Positions 33,181-44,912 are shown, counted from the first letter of the stretch. The stretch: DNA of 64,000 bases from Rugalucina vietnamica (GCA_964017185.1 OZ024870.1:57228312-57292311), one strand, 5' to 3'. The notes: generated by a model from the sequence alone, not told the origin. Numbers and translations: made by a program.

Positions 33181-33964
33181 ACTGGTCTAAAAGACACTTA
33201 TTCTTTTTCTTTTACAAACCTGAAAAAACTAATCATCATGTCATTCCTTAGTCGAAAGTTTTTGCATATAGTCCACAGTAGCTCACTTCAGATTATGAAA
33301 GAATACTATGAAAGTCAACTATGAACAGACAAGTTTGAAGAAAAGAAGAAAACCAAATATACAATCATCTTGTTGTAGATCAATACCATATACGTGCTCG
33401 TATGCCTTCTTTAAGTTGAATGCTCACTGCTTTGCCAGAAATGTGTACTTTTGATTGGTAAATATGGTAACGTATGTAACATATGTTTATTAAATATCAA
33501 CAATCAGTTTTAATGCCGATAAAATGCTCATCGCTGTATGTAATTATGATTTAGCACTAATTTAGAAATCATATAAGATAAAGCAAATATTCAAGAGTGT
33601 AATCCGGTTGTCACTGAACTTAAAGCGCGCACACCCAAACCACAAAATCCCAAAGCATGTTTTACACCATTGTTAGTATCCAGTGTTATGAAATGACATT
33701 ATCAACACCGTCGGTCACTATTTCTTAAGTTACCTTTCACAAAGCTTGCCAATATTAGTAAGCAAATATCAATGCGGGTGACGGGCGATTTAATGGTAAC
33801 GTATGTAACACATTTTCGCTAAAAATTTTAGGTGTTAAACCTAAGGAAAACAAATAGTAATAAGATATAATAATCGTCACCTTAAGATTGTTTTCCGATT
33901 TCCGGATTATGAAACGACTCGCCGACCATACAAAAGCACAACTCTGCGCATGCTAGTTCATTTT
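33181..33964. other. Stretch without a recognised gene
   Basis: Contains two of the GGTAACGTATGTAAC sites. Frames here are short and unrecognised. Confidence 0.4.
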
Positions 33965-34118
33965 GTCTGGGTTCGGGGCACATGTGAGACAAGCCAAGTT
34001 CTGCTTGCGCGTGTGCCAGGTGTGTTCTCCCGTTTTCGCCCCACCTACCGGTTGGCCCGTCTCATATGAGCTGAAATAATATTAAAAGGGTCGTTAAACG
34101 GAACAAAAAGTGTTCAGT
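33965..34118 (+). mobile_element. SINE-A copy, head missing
   Basis: The core GACAAGCCAAGTTCTGCTTG, then TTCTCCCGTTTTCGCCCCAC and TTGGCCCGTCTCATATGAGC, with tail AGGGTCGTTAAACGGAAC. The full-length form is at 53540-53761. Confidence 0.7.
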
Positions 34119-34189
34119 CCTTGGTCATGAGCACTGCTTCAATATAAGTACCATCGATGTTCCAGACATTGCCTGATGCGGTTGTTTTG

Positions 34190-34345
34190 TTTGATTTTGA
34201 GTTGATGCTTAACAGCCTAGTCAACAGCTATTGTCATATTGAGACGTTGACTCTATTTTATGGGACTTTTGTCCGAAAATCGGATGCCATGACATCCAAA
34301 CAATGCTTTAAATATAACCACCCACTACGGTTGAGCGTTTCTGTT
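34190..34345 (-). mobile_element. SINE-B copy, reverse and partial
   Basis: The complement of the SINE-B middle and tail: GACGTTGACTCTATTTTATG, ATGCCATGACATCCAAACAA and ATAACCACCCAC. Confidence 0.6.
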
Positions 34346-35560
34346 AACTAAAGGCTGAAAACATGTTTTTGAAGTTTTCACGTTATAAATGTGTCATCAA
34401 ACGATCATGCTTTGGTGGTACATTTTCATTTGTGTAGCGCTAATGGCAACAGAACAACGGACACTATTTACACTTGAACCAGATTGCCCAGCAGAATCGG
34501 CAAATGGTTTTTTGTACACCTTCTTATGTGCTGTGGGGAGTGTTATCGTCTGTTTGCACAAGGTAGTTTGTGACTGATCACTTTTCTCAGCAACATTCCA
34601 AGCTTTCGTTTTACCAATGCCATTGTGTGGAGTCTCACCTAAATTGACTTATTATGTAGTCATAACTTCTATTTTCTTGAAGATATGGAATGGTCGAGAG
34701 TCTCACCAGGACATCAAGGCTTGCTCAAAACGACAGACTGCTAGTATCGTGCTTTTTCAGGATTTCCAGGTGGAACCATAATGTATTGCAATCATTTGGC
34801 TAGAATAGACAGCAGCATAAAACCAAGACATCTGATTCAGATGATTGTACCGTCAGAAGCACCGTGGTTATTATGAAAATTCGCGTATCTGTGTCTTCAT
34901 TGTCTAAAGTGCAGTTACGTCATCCCTGGCAAGAAAGCATTTTCGTTATCTGTAAAAACGCATACACGTTGTTTGCACATCCTGTTCTATGTTCGGATTT
35001 CACACCGAGAGCCCCCAAGAACTTCACATTTTGTGTTATTACTGCTTTACACTGGATTTTGCCACTCCCGGGGATCTGGTGTCGCAGGGCTAGATAATGT
35101 CCTTCTTTCTCGTTCATCCGATCTGATGGATTTTTCAAATCAATAGTTTTGAAAGGCGCACACAAGCTGTAAGGAATACCACATATAGTATGAAATAAAT
35201 GGGTCCAGGAGTTTTAGGATAATATCCGCATCTAGTTGGATGCGACTGTCAGTGTGATATTTGCGAAGTCTTTGTCTTCCTAAGTCATTATGTTCGCACA
35301 TGTGAAAGATTCATCGTGGATCGTGGATCTTGTTCAAGGACACAACATGGCACCGAAGAGGTCGAACAACACAAACTCGCAATCAGGAGCGGACGCTTTA
35401 ACCATGGGTCACCAACTCATAATAAATACCTTACAGTGCCCTATATGAAAAAGGTGTTACGTACGTTACCATGAGTATACTGGCAAGTCACCAGTGGGTC
35501 AACATATTCCAAACACCTTACCGTGTTCTATGCGAAAACCTTTGCAGATAATTATGTGAG
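34346..35560. other. Stretch with one SINE fragment, no gene recognised
   Basis: At 35325-35415, CTTGTTCAAGGACACAACAT and a degraded tRNA-like head resemble the SINE at 16915-17165. The 62- to 81-codon frames at 34389-35165 have no recognised motif and overlap on both strands. Confidence 0.4.
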
Positions 35561-35770
35561 ACCACTTTCACGTGAGCCGCAGCGCGCGAAAACCCCTCTT
35601 CCGACAATATTCCTTCTACACTGTCACAGAATTTAGACGCTTGAAATTTCGAATTTAAGAAGAAGTTTGAATTATCTGTGTAGAGTAAACAAGTGTGCTG
35701 ATCAGCTGTGCAGTAACTGCATCTTTGTTTTCATATAGGAAGAATCTGGTTTTCGCATGAAGCGGCTCAC
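35560..35770 (+). repeat. Hairpin-family-2 element, degraded
   Basis: It retains TTGAAATTTCGAATTTAAGA, GTGCTGATCAGCTGTGCAGT and GCATCTTTGTTTTC, and ends CGCATGAAGCGGCTCAC. The palindrome is partly decayed. Confidence 0.6.
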
Positions 35771-36639
35771 TATATATACATTTATAATCACCAAAATGAA
35801 ATCTACCCATGTTTGAACATTAAGGTGTTACATACGTTACCATGACCATACTTGCAAGTCACAGGCTGTGTCTTTTAGCATACTAAACATGTATTTATCA
35901 TAGGGTGTGTAAAATAGAACTAAACAATTTACACAAACATATAACAGTTATTCATTTTGATATTTTTGTTGAAACGCCTACTTTTCAAATGTTACAGCAT
36001 ACGGCGGTACCCTTAGGAAATGTTAAATTATTTAAATAAAATAAATTAAATATTTAATATAAATATATGATTTTGTGTAATAGCCAAGTTGAACTATTGG
36101 TCAGTAATAAAGGACCTATCGTTTTTGGAATATGAAGAAAGAAAGGCCAAAAACAAAAACGTTTTGAACCCAAACCCCTATTTTCACGCCAGAGATGTAG
36201 AAGTAACGTTTGTAACACCGTATAATGTCTAATTTTAACTTTTAAAGATCATAAAGCATGTCCGTTAAATTGTTCTAGTACGTGATATAATTAGTGTTGT
36301 TGCATGATTAAAATGGGTGGAGCATAGTAGGTTTCGCTATTTTGTTGGTACAAATATATTTTGAACATGTAACTTATGTAACGAGCTACAGAAATGTTGT
36401 GCACCACTTGCCGGGGCGACAACGTGCCTAGAACTCATCTAGGATGACCGATAGACCAATTGCATACTGCAAACAAAGTATGTGGAGGGTGTTGTGCGAT
36501 TTCGTTAAATACGGTAGATACAGAATCTAGCGTCTCGCCTATGAGTGTTCACCGCAAAGTGAAAACACCAGTAGACCTAAAGGAGCGAGTCTGTGAGCCT
36601 TCAGGTACTTACTCACCAAGACCTGCTGGCACCGGAGCG
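35771..36639. other. AT-rich stretch, no gene recognised
   Basis: Holds three of the GTTAC-type sites. No frame is recognised. Confidence 0.4.
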
Positions 36640-37080
36640 TCACATCATGTTGGCGTCTCAAAATTTGTTTGAATTTATACAGTCTTTTGATGTTGATGGA
36701 CCAAATATTTTGACTGATCACTGTTGTATATCACTTAATTTGGAATTTCCATTGTATGATGCAACACTTGCTGATGAAATATGCTTAAGAAAATGCAAAT
36801 GGAAAATATTTGTGGAATTCAGACTTATTAAATGATTACAAATAAAACCTTAATTCTGATTAAGTGCAGAATCAGTTTCAACATTTGAATAATAGAGTTT
36901 TTAACTGCACAGATCAAAATGGCATAAATTTATATTTAGCTGATTTTAATGACATCTTTTGAATTGTTTGTTTCAGTACAGTAAAGTAAACAATACCTAT
37001 AAGTACCATGAAAAACGTGAAAATCATTGTGAAAAGATTGTGAAGAAAAACGACGTCTTTTTGCAAAAATTGAATATATA
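36640..37080 (+). pseudogene. Decayed LINE: endonuclease C-terminal part
   Basis: The frame reads LASQNLFEFIQSFDVDGPN, then ILTDHCCISLNLEF. This corresponds to the SDH motif region at the end of an apurinic-type endonuclease, here TDH. Stops and frameshifts follow. The LINE is truncated at its 5' side near 36640 and interrupted at 37081 by a DNA element. Confidence 0.55.
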
Positions 37081-38030
37081 CACATGGAAATAAGTTAGGG
37101 AACACCTGCAATAATGTGACTACCACCTTTGGACTGTATATATCCTCCTTTGTAAGAATTATAAAGAATAATTTGACAACTTCACAGAATCTGTAGTATC
37201 CAAAGTTGTTTCTATGTGAAAATGGTAAGCATCAAACATAAAGTTTAAACTGAGGCGGACAGCGGCCATCCTTGATTCAGAAATTTTTCGCTAAATTTAC
37301 GAAACGCGCTGATATTTTTTGCGATAACTTCATTCTGTAAACTCGCATTGTGATCAATTTTCTTAAGCATCAAGCTGAGACATTGCTTGTGGATTGGTTA
37401 TCATTACATGGCATCAATTCTTTATTTTCTGATCGACTGTCGACGGTAGATCCATACTTTTCCGGGGGTAGGTTTTATGATCACGTTTTGTTCTTTGGCT
37501 ATACATTTTTCAGGTTGTAAACGTTGTGCCAGATATTCGATATGACCCTTTAGGAATTTAAACATGCACGATCTGGTCACAGCGCCATAGCGGAATTATT
37601 CTTTTAAGACTTCATTTGCAAAAATTCCACAAATTTTGATTTCCATAGAAATCAAATCAAACTGCAGATTTTGTATGCTCAGTTGGCTTGGAGATGAAAC
37701 ATGAATTTTTAGATCCGAAGTCGTTTATTCATTGAGAACAATCAGATGCAACATTCTATTCCAGTTTCGCATTCAAAAGTTGAGTTTTGCGGAGTGCAGA
37801 AGCAAAAAGGCAAACTCTAATTCAGCAAAAGTGGAGTTTTTCATACATGACACATTGTGTCCTCCGTAGTACGTGGAAAAAATCTTGTGAATGTCCATAA
37901 ATTGGCCTGTAGCTAAGCCAAGGTATGAAATACATGTGATAGAAATTTCAGTATCGCCAGAAAATAGGAAAATGGATTTTTTCAAACTTTTCCCAAGAGC
38001 TAAAAGTGTTCCCTAACTTATTTCCATGTG
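37081..38030. mobile_element. TA-flanked DNA element inside the decayed LINE
   Basis: The left end CACATGGAAATAAGTTAGGG and its right-end complement give a ~25-bp inverted repeat (extending to AACAC). TATATA lies on both sides, compatible with TA duplication as in Tc1/mariner-type elements. It is 950 bp long with no transposase, so non-autonomous. LINE reading resumes immediately after 38030. Confidence 0.75.
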
Positions 38031-39474
38031 TATATATTTAGAACTTTAAAGAATGACGAATCTAGAATTATGATGACAAGGGAAATGTCAGAGTATAAAA
38101 GAACAATCCGATGTGCTAGGTATGAATTTGATAAGCAAAAAACGCTTCGTTTTGAGCAAGCCATTGTAAACACTAAATTATATTGGACAATGCTGAAAGA
38201 GTCTGCAAATGTGAAATCCTCCACTACTGTAAACTTAGACATGTTTGAAAAGTATTTTAAAGCTGTAAATGACCCTGACGATCCGTTTTTAGACCAGATG
38301 AAGATGTTTTATATTTTAATGAAGGATATTTACAAAGTGAATTACGAATTATGTTTAGTGAGTGTTAAATTTAGAAATTTACAATGCAAGAAATTCAGAA
38401 AGCAGTACGTCAGCTTAAACTAGGCCGTAGTGGTGGTACGGATATGTTTATTAATGAATTTTTGTATTACGGAAATGAAAAGTTTGTTGAAGTTTGTTAA
38501 ATACTTTGCATGTTATGTTTAATAATATTTTTAAAGTTGGATATTTTCCTGCACAATGGTCAGAAGGTCTGGTTGTGTCACTCCATAAAAAAGGTAGTAT
38601 TAATGATGTAAATAATTACAGATGCATTACTTTATTAAGTTGTGTAGGTAAGCTTTTTACACGAGTTTTGAATAATAGACTTTTTGAGTGGGGAGATACA
38701 TATAATGTTTTTATAGAAGCTCTGGCTGGATTTAGGCAAGGTACGAGTACTGCTGATAATATTTTTTATCTTACATGGCTTAATTTCACACATGTTGAAT
38801 CAAGATAAGAAGTTATATTGCGCTTTGATTGATTTTGCCAAGGCCTTTGACTATGTTGTCAGCGATAATCTATGGTTTAAACTCATTGAATTAGGCATTC
38901 GTGGAAATATGTTAAACATTATAAAGTCTATGTATGAATCTGTTAAATCAAGAGTAAGGTTTGAAAATCAACTTAGTGGAGAATTCTATGTTAGCAGTCA
39001 GGCAGGGTGAATGTCTATCTCCTTTTTTATTTTCTATGTTTTGAAATGATTTAGAGGAAGAATGTTTGATACATGGCATTGAAGGCACCGATATCGGTTT
39101 AATTATTTATCTTACTTTACGCAGACGATATAATTATTTTTTCTAGCTCTTCAGTAAGACGGTCTAAATCAGTTGGAAGCTTATTGTAAACGATGGAAAT
39201 TGAAAGTAAATACAAGTAAAACTAAAGTTATGGTATTTAGGAATGGTGGTTTTCTACCAAGAAACTTGATCTTTACAATTGACAATGTTGTTTTAGAAAG
39301 TGTTAAATTCACATATTCAGGTGTTGTGTTTACACCTGGCGGTTCCTTTGCGGAAGCTCAAAACACGTTATCTGGACAAGCTCGGATATTTTTATTAGAA
39401 AAATATGTTTATAAATTTACAACAATAACGGTTAGTCATATGATTGATCTGTTTGATAAACTCATTTTCCCATC
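38031..39474 (+). pseudogene. Decayed LINE: reverse transcriptase
   Basis: A recognisable reverse transcriptase spread over several frames. In order: EYKRTIRCARYEFDKQKTLR (linker), FNNIFKVGYFPAQWSEGLVV, NNYRCITLLSCVGKLFTRVL, FRQGTSTADNIF, ALIDFAKAFDYV (motif A), VRQGECLSPFLFSMF (motif B), and YADDIIIFSSS near 39118 (catalytic motif C). KVNTSKTKVMVF follows. At least four frameshifts or stops separate the pieces, so it is inactive. The catalytic aspartates are still legible. Confidence 0.75.
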
Positions 39475-39478
39475 TTAA

Positions 39479-40199
39479 GGATTTATCAATATTGACATGA
39501 GTGGGTGGGGTATGTAAAACAGAAATCTACTGTTTTCTTGAACCTGTCGATCAAATGATGATGTGCATTTATTGCTAATAGACGTCACAAATACTAGGAA
39601 TGACTCAATATAGTTATTATTTTAAAATTTTAAATAACTTGGTGTAAAATTGGAAATGTAACTGGTTTTCGTGGGACCCATTTCCTGGAAAATGGAATGC
39701 ATTTGAATAAAAATTACACAAAGCCTAAATGTGTAGGATACATAATCTGACAAATTAAGTATTATTTTGGGGTCATGGAAATGTATTTCTCTGGGAAAAG
39801 TTAGTGTAAACATGTTTTTCTGGAAAATTCTGAAAGTGGGTAACTTGGGGCGGCTCGTGTGCGCTTATTGTATTTGCTGAAAGATGACATGCCTTTTGTT
39901 TCAGGTTCTTATATGATTGAAGTCAATGACTACATCGAAAAATCTGGCTTATTGTTTTCAAAAAGCCAAGAAAAATGGGTCCAACGATTTCAACCCGGAA
40001 GTAACTGAAAAATGACTCACTTGCTCTGAGCTGACCACTCATTTCACAATCATGTATACACAAATCCATGTATTTGCAACATATTCAACAGTCCCATGAT
40101 AAAGCATGCTAAAGAATGTAGCATTGTTGACAAAATAAACAATTTTTTTTTTATACAGGTAAATCTTCAATTATGTATATACAGTGACCACCCATGTCC
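39479..40199. mobile_element. 721-bp insertion with TTAA on both sides
   Basis: TTAA at 39475-39478 and 40200-40203 flanks the insertion. LINE coding breaks off at CTCATTTTCCCATC and resumes at AAATTATGGGGGTTTATT. The ends share GGA and an imperfect GACATG(A/G)GTGG inverted repeat. A TTAA target suggests a piggyBac/Kolobok-like non-autonomous element. Confidence 0.5.
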
Positions 40200-41425
40200 T
40201 TAAATTATGGGGGTTTATTAAAGCAAATAAAGTTGAACGGGTTCATCTACATTTTCTTAAGAAGTTATTAGGTGTAAATAAACAATACACAAAATGTTTC
40301 GTTTATGGCGAATGTAATCGTAAATCTCTGTTTATAGTTAAAAGACAGTATTGCATCATCAAATACTGGTTTAAAATCTTGCAATGTAATGAACGAAAAT
40401 ATGTATCACATATTTACAAAATGATGTTGGCAGATTTAGAAGTATATCCAAATAAAGTTAATTGGGCATATTTAGTACAAGGCTTATTGTATAGATTGGG
40501 GTTTTACCATGTTAGGTTAAATCAGGGTGTTGTAAACGTAAACGCATTTCTTAACCAATTTAAACAAAGGCTAAATGACAATTTTACTCAAAACTGGTAC
40601 GAACGATTAAGAAATTCCAGTCGAGCAATTTTTTAAATAAATATTGCTGATTTCAAACCAAAATCATACTTAAACTCAATAAAAGTACTTAAATTTCGAA
40701 ATCCATTAGCAAGGCTTCGTGTTTCATCAATCGACTAGAAATAGAGGCGTGTAGATGGACTCGACCGCGTACGCCGGTCAATGAAAGGTTATGTAATACT
40801 TGTAATTGTCTTGAGGACGAATATCATTTTGTCATCGAATGTTGTTTGTATAATTCCCTTAGACGAAAATATATACGTAGATCAAGTTTACTGGGTTAGG
40901 CCAAATATGTATAAATTTGTAAACCTCATAACGTCAGATAATACAAGAACTATCAATATTTTAGCTATTTATGTGCACAAAGCTTTCAAAGTAAGAAATA
41001 CTGCCATTTTTGCTGGTAATGATACTCAATGAATCATCATTATGTATAGAATATAGTGGTTACTGGTTTTATTCTGTAATTTTATATCCTATGAAAATAC
41101 AATTTTCAGATCATAATATATGTCATAAAGCTACATTTTATTGTAAATGATCACATTGCTTTCTCCGTCTCCTTTGATATTCTTTTGCTTCTATACTCTT
41201 CTTCTTTCTCTCCTCTATCTGTATTATACTAAATATTGTGTATTTAATTATTGTTTCAAAGATTAATTTACATGCTTTGTTTAAACTTCTTAATAATGTA
41301 TGTTATCATGATATTAGAAATTTTCATATGTATTGCTCTGTATTACTATGTGATGTCTGTCATGCTTTATGTATAATTGTTGTATCCTCAAAGTCCTGTC
41401 GGGCTATTGGAATTGAATAAACTTA
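40200..41425 (+). pseudogene. Decayed LINE: C-terminal domain and 3' tail
   Basis: KLWGFIKANKVERVHLHFLK and LLGVNKQ match the region after the thumb. Further on, RPRTPVNERLCNTCNCLEDE with YHFVIEC forms a C-x2-C...H...C cluster typical of some LINE C-termini. A frameshift then leads to WVRPNMYKFVNLITSDN and LAIYVHKAFKVRN. The element ends about 41400-41425 at GGAATTGAATAAACTTACTT. Stops and shifts make it inactive. Confidence 0.7.
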
Positions 41426-41575
41426 CTTAATAATATAGTATTTATAAAGTTAATGACGTATACGGAATTCTTTGTGCGTATTTAGACAACTATTATTCGG
41501 TATATCGAACTTCGTGAAGCGTGGAATTTTATAAATACTCTCATATTATTGGAAGTTTCTGCGATAGAATTTTGG

Positions 41576-41630
41576 TGTAATGGTTAGTCCACAGGACGTA
41601 GGATACGCCAGTCGTGGGTTTGCTTGCTTA
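41576..41630 (+). other. tRNA-like promoter fused to a retroelement tail
   Basis: TGGTGTAATGGTTAGTCCAC is a good A-box region and GTCGTGGGTTTGC a degenerate B-box at tRNA spacing. It joins directly to the family R C-terminal coding segment at about 41628. It could be the head of a SINE with a LINE tail, or a template-switch chimera. Confidence 0.45.
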
Positions 41631-42143
41631 GTTTTTAACCCAATCATGGTTGATAACTATGCTGCCTTCTTTAATTGCACGCCGGTTGGTCGGGCGTCAG
41701 ACTATATGATGGCCCCGACTTAAAGCTACTCATTTTAGTTGGTTGGGGCCGGAGCTTGGCCCACCGGGGTCCAACTGGTGTTTTTCTTGTGCTCCGGAGT
41801 TAGTAGGTTATTCGGCGCCCAGGGATCTCCATCGTCGGGCAGCTTACTCAATCTGTGAGTCCTGGGTTTTGATTCATCAGGATGTTTTCATGATTTATTT
41901 GTTTGTTCTTGATGATTCATTGACTAGTTAAGAGATTCACCACGAGGAACCGGAAAAACTAAATGTAATGAACCACTGCAGAAGCTGAGGGTGAGGTTAT
42001 GGTCATGTAAAACCGGTTTAAACCCGCCAGTAACTTTGTGCTACTGATCGTTCCAAGGCGATACTTCTGTGGTGGTTCTTTTTGTTTTATGTCTTGGTGT
42101 TTAAAATATTTTGTGCTGTTGGCGCCTTATGTATGTTTTCATA
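41626..42143 (+). mobile_element. Family R retroelement 3' end, left part
   Basis: The frame reads CLVFNPIMVDNYAAFFNCTP, then VGRASDYMMAPT and a stop, as at 4594-4695. The untranslated part continues in line with the 4.7-5.1 kb copy up to TGTATGTTTTCATA. The rest is found after the intervening DNA element, at 43332-43505. Confidence 0.75.
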
Positions 42144-43331
42144 TACTGATCAAAATAAGTTTATTCCTTCTATAATGTTTTGAAAATTGTGTAAGGTATT
42201 AAGTTATTGGAGCAGATTCTCTTTCTCGGAAAGTTAATTTCATCCCTCTAGATGATTGTTACACAAACATAATGGCAAACGATAGGCAGAGAGGAGACCT
42301 ATCGACCCTCATTCCAAGTAGGGGTCACTATGAAAATTCACACATGAAGCTGCTGAAAAAGCAAGACTTTTCAGCTAGCATCGATCGGATTTTACGCGGA
42401 CAAAATTTCATCTCTATATTAAGCACAAATGAGCACATGTCAAAGTTTCATTTCCGCTTGGAATTTGGTGTGTATTAATGCGTGTACGCATTACAAGTGA
42501 CGTCAAATGGTAGTGACAGAAAAGGTGATCATTTCGCTTTAAAACAGAGGTTGGAAATCATTTGGGTTTAGGTCACCGATAAAAACATTTTTTATTCTCA
42601 TTGATCATTTGTACCATTAAAAGCTGTCTAAATATTGGATTAAGCTGGCGATCAAAGACTAATTTCCGCATTACGTGACTGAAACGTCAAAGCTGACGTT
42701 AAAAGTAAAGTCGTCCGTGTTCTTTACTGAGAACGTCATTTTGTGATTTAAACACATCTTTAACAATCTTTATTGTGTATCTTTTGAAAAGCAGTGATTG
42801 GTATTTGATTCATTTCAACGTAACCGAACGTCAGTCGCGCAAAATTATGCACGATTTTCTTATTCAGTAGACTATCCAGAAATGTACAGACAAATGTTTT
42901 GTCATAATCAGAAGCTCTAGATACAGAGAACAATCATTCAGAGAGAAATTTTTTAAATTGAGAAGTTTTGAACGTTTTTGGGCACATTGAAAAATAAGGC
43001 AAATTAACGTCAGAATAACGTAGTCTCTCACGCGTGTCTGAAGAAACAAATTGCAAACCTTTGAGCGGATTCCTGCTTCCTTGACACCAAACAAATGTTT
43101 TCAAGCAAGTTTTGTCGAATGTGACAACACATAAAAATGTGGGCACTTGAGTGGTATAAATATGGATAAAATGACGTAAAATGACGTCAAGACAATTTTA
43201 AGTCAACTTTTGCCGTGAACCTTTTCTTGAATGTGTTTCTCAATAAGTACATACTACAAATTAAGTAATATCCCACACGTCTAAAAATAATCGACAACTA
43301 TAAAGTAGGAATAAACTTATTTTGGTCAGTA
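42144..43331. mobile_element. TA-flanked DNA element inside family R copy
   Basis: The left end TACTGATCAAAATAAGTTTA and right end, complement of TACTGACCAAAATAAGTTTA, give a ~25-bp inverted repeat. TA lies on each side. The undisturbed family R copy at about 59909 shows the empty site CATATTTTTAG, confirming the insertion. It is 1,188 bp long; the 68-codon frame at 42272-42478 has no transposase motif. Probably a non-autonomous Tc1/mariner-type element. Confidence 0.8.
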
Positions 43332-43505
43332 TATTTTTAGTTAAGGTAACCGAGTGGCCACCTATTGGGAAAATAGCTGCTCATTCGGCTTACGATTTCT
43401 TTCATGGTATAAGTACCTGATTGTTAGTTTGGTTTTTGGAGTAGGAATCTTTTTCTGATTGCGCCTTTTCCTGATCTTTGCCTACTTGTACCTTTTTCGA
43501 ATCCC
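43332..43505 (+). mobile_element. Family R retroelement 3' end, right part
   Basis: AAGGTAACCGAGTGGCCACC to TTTGCCTACTTGTACCTTTT continues the 41626-42143 segment. A few internal bases are missing compared with the 60-kb copy. Confidence 0.75.
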
Positions 43506-43702
43506 GTTTAAATAGATTTTTTTCTATGATCATATGATAATTTTATTTTATTTTATTTTTTCCCACCATTGTCTGAACATCTCTCATACTCGTACTTTCA
43601 TGCAATTCGTGTTTTACATGATAACCTAGATTTTTTTCGCATCTCACATGAGAATATAAAATCAATCGTTGTTTAATAATAATAATAGAATTAAAAGAAA
43701 TA

Positions 43703-44742
43703 TACTCATCAAATGAAGTTTAGCGCCATTTAGATTTTTTTTTTAATTTTTAAGTGACATTTTAACTAACAATTTTAAACCTAGCTTTTTGAAATTGCAC
43801 AATCTGAAAGAGTTTGATAATGTGTGTGATAAGACCAAAAATCGTTGCGGAAACGATTTTAGAAAACATTGAAAATTCCCATTTTGTGTAAATGCTGAAA
43901 ATTGGAAAATCGAAAAAATTCCACAAAAACTGCCACAGCATTAAGAGCACATATTTGTTTCCAAATTTACACACAAGAGTTCCAAAGCTAATGATTAAGC
44001 CTAAAAACAATTTTAAAAAATCTCAAAATTTTAATGAAAAATCATTTTTTGACAAAATTGCAATTTTTGAGAAAAAATGATAAATATTGGAAATAATGAG
44101 TAAAATCAAAATTCATTTCAATTTTTGATCACTATGAGATGTTTTGACACCAAAACCTGCCGCCTGTTTTGTTTCTGTTAAAGGCAATCTCATGTCAAAG
44201 ATGTTGCATGAGTACTTTTTTGATATGCAGCTTTTTAAAAATTCTGAATTTGGATGGGTTGAAAACCAGTACCTCAAGTTAAACATTAATGGGTGCTACA
44301 TGCTGTGTTTGAAAGAAAAACAACCCATTTTAATGGAGAGATGAGTTACTAAGCTTTATCTTATAATTAAGACAAAATCTCAAAAATCCTTATTTTTTTG
44401 TCAAAAATAGTGTTTTTGTCAAAAAAATCAAGTTTTAGTTTTTTGCTTTAAATGATTGCTTTCAGTATCTCGAATGAGGATGTAAAACGAATTCGGGGTG
44501 GGAAGCCCAGAAATAAAGTTGTGGGCTTTTTGCTGCATCCCAAATTTTGGTGTTTACAAAAACATGCATTTTTGCACATTTTTATTTAATTTCTTAAAGA
44601 AAAAATATTGAATTGTTATTCAGGAAGTCCAGCCCTTTAAGATGGTATTAAGTTTTAAAAGTTTATTTGATAAATACCTATACTAGACAATATTTTAAAT
44701 TGAGAAAAATATTAACTGTTGCTAAACTTCTTTTGATGAGTA
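43703..44742. mobile_element. TA-flanked DNA element with 13-bp outer repeats
   Basis: TACTCATCAAATGAAGTTTA at the left is matched by the complement of TACTCATCAAAAGAAGTTTA at the right, and TA flanks both. GAATTAAAAGAAA lies just outside on both sides (43688-43700 and 44745-44757). No transposase is recognised in the 1,040 bp, and internal frames are short. Confidence 0.7.
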
Positions 44743-44815
44743 TAGAATTAAAAGAAAAAAAAACAATCAAAACAAATGAAGATAAAGAAGAGCACTCTAT
44801 AAAACAATAAAAATG

Positions 44816-44912
44816 GCTTTGACGGGATTCGAACCGGGGTTGCACCCCTTCACGTCAAAATGATCTGTTCATCCTAATGATATTAGCCTGCTCCTCTACC
44901 TACTGAGCCAAT
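44816..44912 (-). tRNA. tRNA-like sequence (pseudo-tRNA or SINE head)
   Basis: On the minus strand, TGGCTCAGTAGGTAGAGGAG is a perfect A-box and D-arm. GGTTCGAATCCC is a perfect B-box, about 65 bases downstream. A run of Ts follows. The stem flanking TTCGAAT does not pair well and the acceptor halves do not match, so I do not believe it is a working tRNA. Confidence 0.4.

Larger units (their letters stand above)
32560..36382. other. Dispersed GTTACGTATGTTAC-type motif, ten sites
   Basis: Sites begin at 32560, 32724, 32909 (split), 33080, 33466, 33795, 35456, 35827, 36203 and 36369, in both orientations. The form is GTTAC-GTAY-GTTAC or its complement. Spacings cluster near 165-185 and 330-385. 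The surroundings of 35456 and 35827 are also alike (AAGGTGTTAC, GTTACCATGA, GCAAGTCAC). I read this as the conserved core of an old tandem array; a binding-site role is possible. Confidence 0.6.

Noticed and set aside
42272-42478. 68-codon frame as a transposase fragment of the TA-flanked element
   Set aside because: No DDE/D motif or helix-turn-helix pattern could be recognised, and the element is too short for a full transposase.
44816-44912. Functional tRNA gene
   Set aside because: A- and B-boxes are perfect but the T-stem and acceptor stem do not pair, and the middle is too long; kept only as a tRNA-like sequence.
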